A stretch of DNA of 64,000 bases from Nitratireductor indicus C115 (GTDB taxonomy: Bacteria; Pseudomonadota; Alphaproteobacteria; Rhizobiales; Rhizobiaceae): assembly GCF_000300515.1 (NCBI RefSeq), contig NZ_AMSI01000016.1, positions 1 through 64,000 on the forward strand. Direction: 5' to 3'. Below the pieces are notes generated by a model. It ran no database searches, was not told where the DNA came from, and worked only from the letters and a program-made list of their open reading frames with translations. The stretch's first letter is position 1. Every line of letters begins with the position of its first letter. This document shows positions 1-9,131 of this stretch, in pieces. Position numbers and translations under genes: made by a program.

Positions 1-273
1 TTCCGCGCCGAGAGGCGCATGGCGCGCGAACTGATGCGTGAGGGCGAGTTCGTCGAGATCTTCATCGACACGCCCTTCGAGGAATGCGCCCGACGCGACC
101 CCAAGGGCCTCTATGCAAAAGCCCTCAAAGGCGAAATCAAGAACTTCACAGGTGTCGATTCACCCTATGAGACGCCAGACAAGGCTGATATTCACCTGCC
201 GACAGCCGGGCGCGCACCGGAAGAGCTTGCCGAGGAAATCGAGGCATGGCTCAGGGAGCGCGGCTACTGCTGA
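1..273 (+). CDS. cysC: Adenylylsulfate (APS) kinase, C-terminal part (truncated by window start)
   Basis: Only the last 90 residues are visible; the frame is already open at base 1. The segment contains the APS-kinase C-terminal signature [22 protein letters not shown] and the downstream GVDSPYE motif, both typical of CysC. The enzyme phosphorylates adenosine 5'-phosphosulfate to PAPS in sulfate assimilation. In rhizobia this domain is often the C-terminal half of a CysN-CysC fusion, which cannot be decided here because the 5' part is outside the window. The cysQ gene follows 114 bp downstream on the same strand, which supports a sulfate-activation context. Confidence 0.9.
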   Translation, partial: FRAERRMARELMREGEFVEIFIDTPFEECARRDPKGLYAKALKGEIKNFTGVDSPYETPDKADIHLPTAGRAPEELAEEIEAWLRERGYC

Positions 274-387
274 CGGGTTCGCCTGGAAGGCAGCAACGGC
301 GTTGCACGAACGCGGCAAAGGGATCGGAGACCGATTGTTTCATCGCGCGCGGGATGAGCGATTTGTAGAGAGGGTGATTGGCAGCCA

Positions 388-1194
388 ATGGGCATGATGA
401 AGGACGACGCGGCGCTTCTGGCGTTTTTCGAGGAACTGGCGGTGGCGGCCGGTCTGGAGATCATGCGCTACTACGAGGCGGGTTGCGAGGTCGAGCAGAA
501 ATCCGACGACACGCCCGTTACCGCCGCCGACCGCGCCGCTGAGAGCATCATTCTGGATGGGTTTGCCAGGGCTGGCCTCGGAACGCCCTGCGTGTCGGAG
601 GAAGCAGCCTCCAGCGGGGTTATTCCTGCGTGCGATGCAGGCGGCTTCCTGCTGGTGGACCCGCTGGACGGCACACGTGAATTCATAGCCCGCCGACCGG
701 ACTTCACCGTCAATATCGGACTTATACGCGATGGCGCGCCCGCCCTCGGCGTGGTTTTCGCGCCTGCGCGCAATCTCCTGTATTCCGGGCGACCGGGTGT
801 TGCCTATGAGGTTGCGCTGGTGGATGGAAAGATGGCGGAGCGCCGTGAAATTCGCGTAAGATCGATGCGCACCCCTCCGGCAATCGTTGCGAGCCGTTCG
901 CATCTCACCGACGAAACGCGCGCCTTCATCAATCGCCACGAAGGCGCTGAGACTGTTTCCATCGGCTCGTCGCTGAAGTTCTGCATTATCGCGCGCGGGG
1001 ATGCCGATCTTTATCCCCGTTTCGGCCGTACCATGCAGTGGGACACCGCTGCCGGCGATGCGGTTCTGCGGGCAGCGGGCGGCCGCGCGCTGACCGTTGA
1101 GGGCGAACCGCTCACCTACGGGCCGAAAGGCGGCGGTCAGGGGCTGGACGCTTTTGCAAGTCCGCATTTCATTGCGGAAGGCGCGTCTGCCTGA
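388..1194 (+). CDS. cysQ: 3'(2'),5'-bisphosphate nucleotidase CysQ
   Basis: A 268-residue inositol-monophosphatase-fold phosphatase. The metal-binding signatures are all present: the acidic SEE segment near residue 70, DPLDGTREF near residue 91, and WDTAAGDAVL near residue 215. The family hydrolyses 3'-phosphoadenosine 5'-phosphate, the by-product of PAPS use, to AMP. The position just after an APS kinase gene matches the sulfate assimilation role. ATG codons at 388, 394 and 397 are all in frame, so the exact start is uncertain by three residues. Length is normal for the family. Confidence 0.93.
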   Translation: MGMMKDDAALLAFFEELAVAAGLEIMRYYEAGCEVEQKSDDTPVTAADRAAESIILDGFARAGLGTPCVSEEAASSGVIPACDAGGFLLVDPLDGTREFIARRPDFTVNIGLIRDGAPALGVVFAPARNLLYSGRPGVAYEVALVDGKMAERREIRVRSMRTPPAIVASRSHLTDETRAFINRHEGAETVSIGSSLKFCIIARGDADLYPRFGRTMQWDTAAGDAVLRAAGGRALTVEGEPLTYGPKGGGQGLDAFASPHFIAEGASA

Positions 1195-1234
1195 AACATG
1201 GTTCCGCGGAGCTTCGGCTCAGGCCTGCAACGCT

Positions 1235-2158
1235 CTATCCAAGCTCGTGTTTCCAGGGTGGGTTTGCGCCCGCCCGCGAGACAGTGACGGCGGCAGCTCT
1301 GGCGGCAAAGCCTATCGCCTCTTTGAGGGCTGCCGCGTCCTGCCGCGCAATCGTGTTTTTGCTTAGATGCCTCTTGTGGCTCAAAGCCGCGAGAAGAGCG
1401 CCGTTGAACGTGTCGCCCGCGCCGACCGTATCCACGACCTGTACGGGGTGCGCGGGAACGAAGATTCTGTGATCTTTGGAATAGGCAGTCGCGCCTTTGC
1501 CGCCATCGGTGATGATGACGAGCCGTGGACCCCGGTCCAGCCAGCGTATGGCAATTTCATCCATCTCGCCCGGCTCCTCGAACCAGGCGAGATCGTCGGC
1601 GGAGATTTTCACGATGTCGGCGAGCGCGATCATGCGGGCGATGCGGGCACGATGCGCCTGCGGATCGCCGATGAAGGCGGGGCGGATATTGGGATCGAGC
1701 ATGGTGACCCGCACGGCGCTTTCACGCTGCATCAGCGCCTCATAGGCTGAGCCGCAGGGCTCCGACACGAGGCTGATGCCGCCGAACAGAAGTGCTTCCA
1801 CATCTTCGCCGAGCAGGGGAATATCCGACGGCGCGATCATGCGTCCGGCCGTGTTTTCGTCATAGAAGCGGTAATCGGCCTGTCCATCGGTCAGGGTGAC
1901 GAAGGCGAGTGTCGTCGGGCGGCTGGAAAAGAGGGCATGGCGTAAATCCACGTGGCTTTCTTCCAGTTTCGCGCGCAGCATGTCTCCGAAGAGATCGTCG
2001 GAGAGCCCGGTGAAGAAGCCGCACGCAACGCCCAGTCTGGCGGCAGCGATCGCGCTGTTGAACACGGAACCGCCGGCATAGGGTGAAAACGCCGGTTCGC
2101 CTCCTATCGTGCTGCGCGGCAGCATGTCGATCAGGGCTTCGCCACAGCACAGGATCAT
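1235..2158 (-). CDS. PfkB-family carbohydrate kinase (fructokinase-like)
   Basis: A 307-residue ribokinase/PfkB-fold sugar kinase. The N-terminal segment ILCCGEALIDMLP is the usual first strand with its substrate-binding Asp, GGSVFNSAIAAARLG is the PfkB signature 1 region, and DTVGAGDTFNGALLAAL near the C-terminus is signature 2 with the catalytic Asp of the GAGD motif. The start at 2158 was chosen because a GGGAGG ribosome-binding site lies just upstream and homologous N-termini begin here; the frame is open further upstream. The most likely activity is fructokinase, but substrate specificity cannot be read from sequence. Convergent with cysQ. Confidence 0.85.
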   Translation of the reverse strand: MILCCGEALIDMLPRSTIGGEPAFSPYAGGSVFNSAIAAARLGVACGFFTGLSDDLFGDMLRAKLEESHVDLRHALFSSRPTTLAFVTLTDGQADYRFYDENTAGRMIAPSDIPLLGEDVEALLFGGISLVSEPCGSAYEALMQRESAVRVTMLDPNIRPAFIGDPQAHRARIARMIALADIVKISADDLAWFEEPGEMDEIAIRWLDRGPRLVIITDGGKGATAYSKDHRIFVPAHPVQVVDTVGAGDTFNGALLAALSHKRHLSKNTIARQDAAALKEAIGFAARAAAVTVSRAGANPPWKHELG

Positions 2159-2293
2159 GAAACGCCTCCCTTTGTGTTGCCAAGGGAGTAGCCGGGCAAA
2201 GGGGGCTTGGCAACCGGATAGCGGCCCCGGCATTTCGCCGAGGAGCCGGATGGGGGCCGGGATTGTTCCCCAGTGGGCTTGCCAGTGGGTTCA

Positions 2294-5200
2294 TCAGTGA
2301 AAATTGCGCCCCTTTGGCAGGACCCGGACATTGCGCGGGTGACGCCAGAGATTGGGTTCGGCCGGTCGAGCAGGTTGTCCTTCGCGGCTTGCCGGATCCT
2401 GCATGGCTTCCATGAGTTGCGGGGTGAGATCGATGAGACGCCGGGCAACCACGTGGATCACCTCGCGCTCCTTTTGCAGGATGCCCTCGACGGCCACCAT
2501 GCGTGCACCAAAGACGACGCGCCGGAATTTTTCGAAAACGCGCGGCCAGACGATGGCATTGGCGATGCCAGTTTCATCCTCGAGCGTCATGAAAATTACG
2601 CCGCTGGCCGTGCCCGGTCTTTGCCGTACCAGAACGAGCCCAGCCACCCGCACGAAGCGGCCTGCGGGCAGGTGCGCGAGCTGTCGGGTCTCGACAATGC
2701 GCTGGCGTTTCAGGCGCCCGCGCAGAAACGAGGCAGGATGCGCCTTCAGGGAAAGGCCAAGCGTTCCGTAATCTTCCACCACATGTTCGCCGGGCAGGAG
2801 GGGAGGCAGATCGACCTTCTCTTCTGCCTGAAGCGGCGCAGAGACGGTGGATGCCGCTTGTGCGAAAAGCGGTAGCTCCTCCGCGGCGGTGCGCACGCCC
2901 TGATGGCCGCTGAGGCCGCGGACTTCCCATAAGGCGGCGCGCCGGTCGAGCCCCATCGAGCGGAAAGCATCGGCCTCGGCCAGCTGGCGCAGTGTGAACA
3001 TGTCGATGCGCGACCGGAAATAGACCTCGCGCACGCTGGAAAACCCGGAGCCGCGGGCCGCGACGATCTTCTTTGCCGCCTCGTCACGAAGACCATCCAC
3101 CTGCTGCAGACCGAGACGCAGCGCATGACCGACGGGGCCGGGTTTCGAAGCCTCTTCAATCGTGTGTTCCCATTGGCTGTGATTGATGTCGACCGGCAGC
3201 ACTTCGCCGCCGTGATCCTTCAGGTCGCGCACGATGGAGGAGGCGGAATAAAAGCCCATGGGCTGCGAGTTGAGGAGGGCGCAGGCAAAGACATCGGGAT
3301 AGTGGCATTTGAGAAAGGAGGAGGCATAGGCAAGCAGGGCGAAGCTCGCCGAATGGCTTTCGGGAAAACCATATTCACTGAACCCCTTCATCTGGTTGAA
3401 GCAGCGCTCGGCGAATTCCGGGGGGTAGCCATTGGCAAGCATGCCGTTGAGGAAATCCTCGCGAAACGTGTCGATGGTGCCCGTGCGGCGGAAACTGGCC
3501 ATGGCGCGGCGCAGCCGGTCGGCCTTGGCCGGCGAGAAGCCCGCCGCAACGATGGCGATCTTCATGGCCTGTTCCTGGAACAGGGGAACGCCATAGGTTT
3601 TCTGAAGGACGGCGCGCAGGGCCTCAGACGGATAGTCGACGGGTTCCTGTCTGTTGCGCCGGCGCAGATAGGGATGGACCATGTCACCCTGGATGGGGCC
3701 TGGGCGCACGATGGCGATCTCGATGACGAGGTCGTAGAAATTTTCTGGCCGCAGGCGCGGCAGCATGGACATCTGCGCCCGGCTCTCGATCTGGAAGACG
3801 CCGATCGTATCGGCTCGCTGGATCATTGCATAGGTCGGCCCGTCGTCGCGCGGCAGCGAGGCCAGTGTTTCGCTGCGCCCGTAATGGACGCGCAGGAGGT
3901 CGAAGCTCTTGCGCAGGCAGGTGAGCATGCCGAGCGATAGGACATCGACCTTGAGAATGCCGAGCGCATCGAGATCGTCCTTGTCCCATTCCACCATGGT
4001 GCGGTCCTTCATGGCCGCATTGGCGATGGGAACGATCTCGCTGAGCGGCGAATTGGTGAGCACGAAACCGCCCACATGCTGCGAAAGATGGCGGGGAAAA
4101 CCGATCAGCTGCCCGATGAGCAGGAGGGTCTGGCGCAGGCGCGGATCGCTCGGGTCGAGGCCCGCCTCGCGAAGCTGGGCGCCGGCCGGGGTCTTTTCCG
4201 AATGCCCCCAGACGAGACCGGTCATGGCCGAGACCACATCCGGCGAAAGCCCCATGGCCTTGCCGGCCTCGCGCACGGCGCTGCGTGTACGGTAGGAGAT
4301 GACGGTCGCGGTAAGGCTTGCGCGGTGGCGTCCATATTTGCTGTAGATGTGCTGCATCACCTCTTCGCGTCGCTGATGCTCGAAATCGACATCGATATCC
4401 GGCGGTTCCCCGCGTTCAGCCGAGATGAAACGTTCGAAGAGCAGGTCGATCTCGTTGGGGTTGACGGATGTGACCCCCAGGCAGAAGCAAACGACGGAAT
4501 TGGCCGCCGAACCGCGCCCCTGGCACAGAATGGGTGGTTCGCGCGTGCGGGCGAACTGGACAATATCGTTCACCGTGAGGAAATAGGCCGCATAATCGAG
4601 CTTTCCGATGAGTTCCAGCTCGTGGGCGATCATGCCCCTGATCTTGTCGGGAATGGCGCCGTTGAAGCGGGCTTGTGCGCCGAGCCATGTCAGACGCTCA
4701 AGCTCTTCCTGCGGCGTAGCGCTCTCGCCGCAGGATTCTTCAGGATAGTCGTAAGAGAGTTTGCCGAGCGAGAAATCGCAATCGCGCATGATGTCGACGG
4801 AACGGGCGATGGCATCTTCGTGTCCGATAAGAAGGCGCGTCATTTCGGCGGGGGACTTCAGGTGCCGCTCCGCATTGCGCTCCAGGCGAAAGCCTGCTTC
4901 ATCGATGGTGCAATGCTCGCGAATACAGGTGAGGAGATCCTGCAAGGGCCTGCGCGCCGGCGTGTGATAGAGCACGTCGTTCGTTGCCACGAGGGGCGTG
5001 CCGCATGCCGTGGAGAGCGCCTCGAGGCGTTGTTGTCGCGCCTTGTCGTTGGCCCTGCGGTAAGGGGTGAGGGCGAGATATGTCGCGCCCGGAAAAAGGC
5101 GGGACAATCGGCGCAACCCCGTTTCGAAATCCATATCGAAATCATAAGGCGGCATGGCTATAAGGCGCTGCCCTTTTCCGAGCAGGGAAAGATCGTCGAA

Positions 5201-5542
5201 GCCGAGATGGCATTCGCCCTTGCCTGCTTTGCGGTTACCGGCAGTGAGGAGTTGCGTGAGGCGTCCATAGGCGGCCCTGCCGGTCGGAAAGCAGAGCGCT
5301 TCGAACCCGCAGGTAAGCGCAAGCCGCACACCGACGACCAGGCGAATATTCTGTTCCCTTGCTTCCACATGTGCACGCACTGCACCCGCCAGGGAATTGC
5401 GGTCGGCGATGCCAATTGCCGTAAGGCCGAGCTGGGCAGCCGTGGAAACGAGCTCGCGCGGGTGCGAGCCGCCGCGCAGGAAGCTGAAATTGCTGGTCAC
5501 GCCGAGTTCGGCGAAGTGTGGGATGTTCGGAACCCCGCTCAT
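2294..5542 (-). CDS. dnaE2: Error-prone DNA polymerase DnaE2
   Basis: A 1082-residue C-family polymerase of the DnaE2/ImuC type, slightly shorter than replicative DnaE. The N-terminal PHP domain begins at the HFAELGVTSNFSFLRGGSHP region. The palm carries RGSAANSVVCFCLG and the catalytic PDIDVDFE motif near residues 390-400. An OB-fold region lies near the C-terminus (VRVAGLVLVRQRPGTASGVI). It is the third gene of an imuA-imuB-dnaE2 cassette, and its ATG overlaps the imuB stop by 4 bp. The cassette performs SOS-induced mutagenic translesion synthesis in alphaproteobacteria, with DnaE2 as the active polymerase. The long open frames on the opposite strand are GC-driven shadows. Confidence 0.96.
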   Translation of the reverse strand: MSGVPNIPHFAELGVTSNFSFLRGGSHPRELVSTAAQLGLTAIGIADRNSLAGAVRAHVEAREQNIRLVVGVRLALTCGFEALCFPTGRAAYGRLTQLLTAGNRKAGKGECHLGFDDLSLLGKGQRLIAMPPYDFDMDFETGLRRLSRLFPGATYLALTPYRRANDKARQQRLEALSTACGTPLVATNDVLYHTPARRPLQDLLTCIREHCTIDEAGFRLERNAERHLKSPAEMTRLLIGHEDAIARSVDIMRDCDFSLGKLSYDYPEESCGESATPQEELERLTWLGAQARFNGAIPDKIRGMIAHELELIGKLDYAAYFLTVNDIVQFARTREPPILCQGRGSAANSVVCFCLGVTSVNPNEIDLLFERFISAERGEPPDIDVDFEHQRREEVMQHIYSKYGRHRASLTATVISYRTRSAVREAGKAMGLSPDVVSAMTGLVWGHSEKTPAGAQLREAGLDPSDPRLRQTLLLIGQLIGFPRHLSQHVGGFVLTNSPLSEIVPIANAAMKDRTMVEWDKDDLDALGILKVDVLSLGMLTCLRKSFDLLRVHYGRSETLASLPRDDGPTYAMIQRADTIGVFQIESRAQMSMLPRLRPENFYDLVIEIAIVRPGPIQGDMVHPYLRRRNRQEPVDYPSEALRAVLQKTYGVPLFQEQAMKIAIVAAGFSPAKADRLRRAMASFRRTGTIDTFREDFLNGMLANGYPPEFAERCFNQMKGFSEYGFPESHSASFALLAYASSFLKCHYPDVFACALLNSQPMGFYSASSIVRDLKDHGGEVLPVDINHSQWEHTIEEASKPGPVGHALRLGLQQVDGLRDEAAKKIVAARGSGFSSVREVYFRSRIDMFTLRQLAEADAFRSMGLDRRAALWEVRGLSGHQGVRTAAEELPLFAQAASTVSAPLQAEEKVDLPPLLPGEHVVEDYGTLGLSLKAHPASFLRGRLKRQRIVETRQLAHLPAGRFVRVAGLVLVRQRPGTASGVIFMTLEDETGIANAIVWPRVFEKFRRVVFGARMVAVEGILQKEREVIHVVARRLIDLTPQLMEAMQDPASREGQPARPAEPNLWRHPRNVRVLPKGRNFH

Positions 5543-7113
5543 GCGAAGACACCGTGAATGAACCAGCGCGGCATGTCCCCGCCGCGCTCATAAAGCCCGT
5601 CGCGGAACAGCCAGAAACGCCGGCCGGCCTCATCCTCTATACGATAATAATCGCGCGTCTTGCGGCTGGCGCCGAGGGGTGCGCGCCACCATTCAGGCGC
5701 GATCCGCTCCGGACCTTCCGCGTTTATGACCCGATGCGAGACGCGTCGCCACTCGAAGCGGGTGGGCGGGCCGTCTGGCACCCCCGCAAGGGTGTTGACC
5801 GGTTCGGGCACGGCGAAGAGAAAAAGCGGGCGGGCGAAGGCCGCGCCGTCCTGCACCATGCGCGCATGCGCTCGCCAGTCATGGCTGCGGGCCGGCTTCA
5901 GGACGCAGGCATTGCGACTTGCCCTTTCCGGCAGGTAGCTTTGCTGGGGCAGGGGGCGTGTGACATTTGAGGCGCCGAACCGGTTGACGAGACGGTCGAG
6001 CAGTGGCGCGATGTCGTTATCGGTCTGCTCGCTCATGTCGAGATCGCCTTGCCGGGCTGCCAGATTTTCCACGGACGGAGCCGTGAGGTCCGCTGCCTCG
6101 AAGCCGAAGCCTGCGCGATCCTCGATCCGGTCCAGCCGCTCGCCGAGGAGGCGGGCGATATGCCGGGCATCGCGGGTTGGCGTGCTGGTGGCAAGGGCAA
6201 GGCTCTCGAACCAGCCATCGACGCGAAACAAACGCAGTTCCAGCCGCCGCGCGCCCTTGGCTGCGGTTTCAAGTTGTGCGGCGATATCTTCCGCAAGGCG
6301 CCTGATGGCGATCTCGATGGCTTCCAGCGTGATGATGGGCTCGGCAAAACGGCATTGGACGCGGTGAAGCGTGGGCGGATTTAACGGGCGGAAACTCTCT
6401 TCCTCATGACCCAGAGCCTCATCGAGCCGACGCAGCGCCAGAGCGCCGAAACGCGCGGCAAGCGGTGCGCGCGGCTTGCCGATGAGATCGCCGATCCGCC
6501 TGAGGCCAAGCTTTTCCATGGCCGAAAGTGTCGTCTCTTCAAGGCGTAATGCGGCGATGGGCAGCGGTGCCAGCATGGCGGCAAGGTCCATGCGCGCAAC
6601 GATCAGATGCGGTGCGGGTCCATGGCGCGCCAGCCCCCACGCCGCGCCGATTGTAGGAGCGATGACAAGCCGGGCCCCAAGGCCAAAATGCGTCAATCTT
6701 CGTGCAAGCAATTCGGCAAGCCCCTCTTCTCCGCCGAAAAGATGGGCGCAGCCCGTAATGTCGAGGCTGACGCCGTCCGGCGCGTCAGGACGCGTGTAAG
6801 GAGAGAGGCATTGACACCAGAGCGCCAGGCGGGCGAGCGCGCGCTCATCGCCTCGCGGGTCGGCATGGGCGATTTGAAGGGCAGGATGGATGGCGCGTGC
6901 ATCAGCCAATGCCATGCCCCGGGTGAGGCCGAGACGCTCTGCCGCCGGGCTGAGGGCCGTAAGGCGCTGGCCGCTGTCGCTTGCCGTAACCAGCGCAAAG
7001 GGCATGGAGGCTGCGTCACGAAGCCTGTGCCCATCGGGAGGAAGGCGTGATGGCTTTCCATACCGGCGCTCGATCGGCCACCGGGGCAGGAAGACGGAAA
7101 GAAAGCGTTTCAT
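5539..7113 (-). CDS. imuB: ImuB, catalytically defective Y-family polymerase-like protein
   Basis: A 524-residue DinB/Y-family homologue of the ImuB type. The N-terminus (FLSVFLPRWPIERR) aligns with the first Y-family strand but lacks its metal-binding Asp, as expected for ImuB, which is an adaptor rather than a polymerase. A VSLDITGCAHLFGGEE segment marks the degenerate second active-site motif. ImuB links DnaE2 and ImuA to the beta clamp during translesion synthesis. The ATG at 7113 was chosen because homology starts there; the frame is open further upstream inside imuA. It overlaps the 3' end of imuA by 98 bp and dnaE2 by 4 bp, so the three genes are one transcription unit. Confidence 0.93.
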   Translation of the reverse strand: MKRFLSVFLPRWPIERRYGKPSRLPPDGHRLRDAASMPFALVTASDSGQRLTALSPAAERLGLTRGMALADARAIHPALQIAHADPRGDERALARLALWCQCLSPYTRPDAPDGVSLDITGCAHLFGGEEGLAELLARRLTHFGLGARLVIAPTIGAAWGLARHGPAPHLIVARMDLAAMLAPLPIAALRLEETTLSAMEKLGLRRIGDLIGKPRAPLAARFGALALRRLDEALGHEEESFRPLNPPTLHRVQCRFAEPIITLEAIEIAIRRLAEDIAAQLETAAKGARRLELRLFRVDGWFESLALATSTPTRDARHIARLLGERLDRIEDRAGFGFEAADLTAPSVENLAARQGDLDMSEQTDNDIAPLLDRLVNRFGASNVTRPLPQQSYLPERASRNACVLKPARSHDWRAHARMVQDGAAFARPLFLFAVPEPVNTLAGVPDGPPTRFEWRRVSHRVINAEGPERIAPEWWRAPLGASRKTRDYYRIEDEAGRRFWLFRDGLYERGGDMPRWFIHGVFA

Positions 7114-7792
7114 GGTCCCATTCCACATCCCAGCGTCCGGGCAAACCTTTCCGGGCTTTGAGAAGATCGAGCCGCCAGCGCGGCGTGGCGGCATCGGCGA
7201 CGGGATCGCCGGGTAGGGCGGCAACCGACCAGCGGGTTTCGGCGGCTGTGCTTTCGCCTTCATCCCTCCTGCCACGCAGGATGAAGGCTGTTACGCCAAG
7301 CCGTGCAGCGCGCATGGAAAGACGCCGGCTGGCGGCAAAGTCATACCCTCGCGCTGTTTCCGGGAATATGCCGAAAACGGCCGCAAGTCGTGCGTGGCCG
7401 AGCCCTTCTTCAAGTGCCCAGAGAACATCGACGGGTTTGGAAGCGCGCAGCAGGACAAGCCGGGCAGGGTCGAAGCCGAGGGCGGCAAGGCCCAGCGGAT
7501 AAAGCGCGCCATGTTCGGCTTCTCCATGGCCAGGCGTTACCCATAGGGCGATTCCCGGCCGCTGCTGTGTGAGACGCGCAAGCAGACAGGCACCGAAACC
7601 CACTGCCGCCGCGAAATCGCCGGCAGTGTCAGGCTGTACTTCATGCACTGCGCCTGTTTGCAATCCATGGGCAGGGAGGGCCGCGTCGAGTGTTGCCGCA
7701 CCCATCGGAACGATGGGCCGGCGCAAGGGCGTCAGTCTCTCCTGGGTGGCGATGCGCCGGCGCAGTGTCTCTATATCTAAAGCTTGTTTCAT
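7016..7792 (-). CDS. imuA: ImuA, RecA/SulA-like mutagenesis protein
   Basis: A 258-residue ImuA-family protein, the first gene of the imuA-imuB-dnaE2 operon. It has a RecA-like core (for example GAVHEVQPDTAGDFAAAVGFGACLLARL followed by LWVTPGHGEAEHGALYPLGL) without a clear Walker A motif. In the known system ImuA interacts with ImuB and is needed for DnaE2-dependent damage-induced mutagenesis. A GAAC-N7-GAAC LexA-type operator lies about 165 bp upstream, so SOS control is expected. ATG at 7792. Confidence 0.92.
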   Translation of the reverse strand: MKQALDIETLRRRIATQERLTPLRRPIVPMGAATLDAALPAHGLQTGAVHEVQPDTAGDFAAAVGFGACLLARLTQQRPGIALWVTPGHGEAEHGALYPLGLAALGFDPARLVLLRASKPVDVLWALEEGLGHARLAAVFGIFPETARGYDFAASRRLSMRAARLGVTAFILRGRRDEGESTAAETRWSVAALPGDPVADAATPRWRLDLLKARKGLPGRWDVEWDHETLSFRLPAPVADRAPVWKAITPSSRWAQAS

Positions 7793-7954
7793 GGCGGCGC
7801 GGTTCCATCAATTCCGGCCGGGCAGAACCTGCACCCAGGCAGGCGGATGTGTTTTTTGCGGCCACGCGCAAAGGCGCGCCGGCATGGGGCGGCATTTCAG
7901 GGCCAGCGGCCTGTCGGCCATGGTGAGCGATACATCCAGCATACCGCATCATAA

Positions 7955-7969
7955 GAACAAAAAGAGAAC
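7955..7969 (-). promoter_or_regulatory. LexA (SOS) box of the imuA operon
   Basis: The plus strand reads GAAC-N7-GAAC here; on the coding strand of imuA this is GTTC-N7-GTTC, the direct-repeat SOS operator known for alphaproteobacterial LexA. Both half-sites match perfectly with the correct 7-nt spacer. It lies 163 bp before the imuA ATG, leaving a fairly long leader. No divergent SOS gene is evident on the other side. Confidence 0.85.
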
Positions 7970-8137
7970 AAATCAATCGCCGCGATGAATGGTGAAGGCT
8001 ATGGCTTTGGAAAACCGGGGCGAGCCTCGGGACGATATTTCATCTTCCTGTCCTGTAAGCTGGAGCGGAGGCAGTGGCATTGTCAGCGCGCCGCAAATAC
8101 GCGGATTGTGGATCTTTGGAAGTGCATTGAAAACGAA

Positions 8138-8194
8138 AGGGCCGCCAGACGATCTGCGCCGGATAACGGCTTGCACGATCTGTCTGACGGCCCT
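8138..8194. other. Long near-perfect hairpin, candidate structured RNA or terminator
   Basis: The arms AGGGCCGCCAGAC (8138-8150) and GTCTGACGGCCCT (8182-8194) pair over 13 positions with one G-U. The inside continues the stem through a second GATC/GATC helix and a GCCG/CGGC helix, so nearly all of the 57 nt is paired. On the minus strand it is followed by TTTCGTTTT, so it could end a leftward transcript. On the plus strand it is followed by two more hairpins, the last (8225-8241) exposing a pyrimidine CCTCC loop. Confidence 0.55.
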
Positions 8195-8491
8195 GCTCCA
8201 GCGTTCTTTTGACGCTTTTCTGGAGAGTCCCCTCCGGACTCGCCCATACGAAGCATCAAACGTGCCAGTTTCGGAGAGATTTATTTTTCCATTTATTTAC
8301 AAGACTTTGTCGGAAATCTTCATTGAAACCGAGTTGGCTATGCCTCGCCCGACATGGATAAGGTACGAGCAGGTCGCGTAAATTTTAGGCAATCTGGAAA
8401 ATGCTCATTGGAGTAGCAGTCGTCTTGGCAAGAAACGGGTCGCGCGTGCGGATCGATTGGTGAAGATCGGGTGTCAACGAGGAAGTCCGCC

Positions 8492-9085
8492 ATGCTCGAG
8501 CTTGCGATCGCCCTTATCGTGTTCCTGTTCCCACTGGCCTACAGCCCGGGACCCGGCAATATGTTTTTTGCTGCAAATGGCGCGCGTTTTGGCCTGAAAG
8601 CGACCTTTCCGGCAAATGCCGGCTACCATCTGGCGACGTGGTCGGTCACGGCGGCGATCGGATTGGGTTTCGCCGCGATTCTGGAGGCGCAGCCGGGCTT
8701 TTTCACGGTCATAAAATGGGCCGGCTCAGCTTATGTTCTCTATCTTGCCTACCGGCTGTACCGGGCAGGTGCTGCGGGAGGTGGAGAAGATGCGCGCCCG
8801 GCCGGTTTCATGGATGGGGTCATCCTGCTTCTGCTCAACCCGAAGGCCTATGTGATCATCGCGCTGATGTTTTCGCAATTCCTGGCTGGACGCGAGACGG
8901 ACCATCTGGTGGCGGTGCTTCTGATTGCGACAGTCTTCACGCTCAACAATTTTGTCGCCTTCATTGTCTGGACACTGGCCGGAGACAGGATTGCCCTGCG
9001 CTTCCGCGATCCCGGACAAGCGCGCCGCCTGAACGCTATCTTCGCTTTCACACTGGCCGCCGTCGCAATCTGGATGTTGCTCTGA
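8492..9085 (+). CDS. LysE/RhtB-family amino-acid exporter
   Basis: A 197-residue integral membrane protein with about six hydrophobic segments. The N-terminus has the family signature PGPGN (in FLFPLAYSPGPGNMFFAANG) followed by GARFGLKATFPANAGYHLA, and a central FLNPKA-like LLLNPKAYVII motif is present. These are hallmarks of LysE/RhtB transporters, which export amino acids or related metabolites across the inner membrane. ATG 8492 was preferred over an in-frame GTG at 8471 because AGGAAG lies at good spacing. The substrate cannot be predicted. Confidence 0.88.
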   Translation: MLELAIALIVFLFPLAYSPGPGNMFFAANGARFGLKATFPANAGYHLATWSVTAAIGLGFAAILEAQPGFFTVIKWAGSAYVLYLAYRLYRAGAAGGGEDARPAGFMDGVILLLLNPKAYVIIALMFSQFLAGRETDHLVAVLLIATVFTLNNFVAFIVWTLAGDRIALRFRDPGQARRLNAIFAFTLAAVAIWMLL

Positions 9086-9131
9086 AGGGGGAAGCTGGGC
9101 GCGGTCGATCATTCATCCGCGTTGCCATGGG

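Larger units (their letters stand above)
7793..8491. other. 699-bp non-coding region between imuA and the LysE gene
   Basis: No convincing protein gene. It holds the LexA box (7955-7969), a long hairpin (8138-8194) and two smaller hairpins (8197-8225 and 8225-8241). The 3' half, from about 8260 to 8400, is AT-richer and should contain the lysE promoter. Short open frames here lack ribosome-binding sites and family resemblance. Confidence 0.7.

Noticed and set aside
4076-5557. 493-codon open frame on the plus strand opposite dnaE2
   Set aside because: It is fully antisense to the clearly recognised dnaE2 frame; high GC at third positions creates such open shadows. No family resemblance.
7641-7976. 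111-codon minus-strand frame covering the imuA start and the LexA box
   Set aside because: It overlaps imuA in another frame and would start inside the SOS operator region; coding potential is poor.
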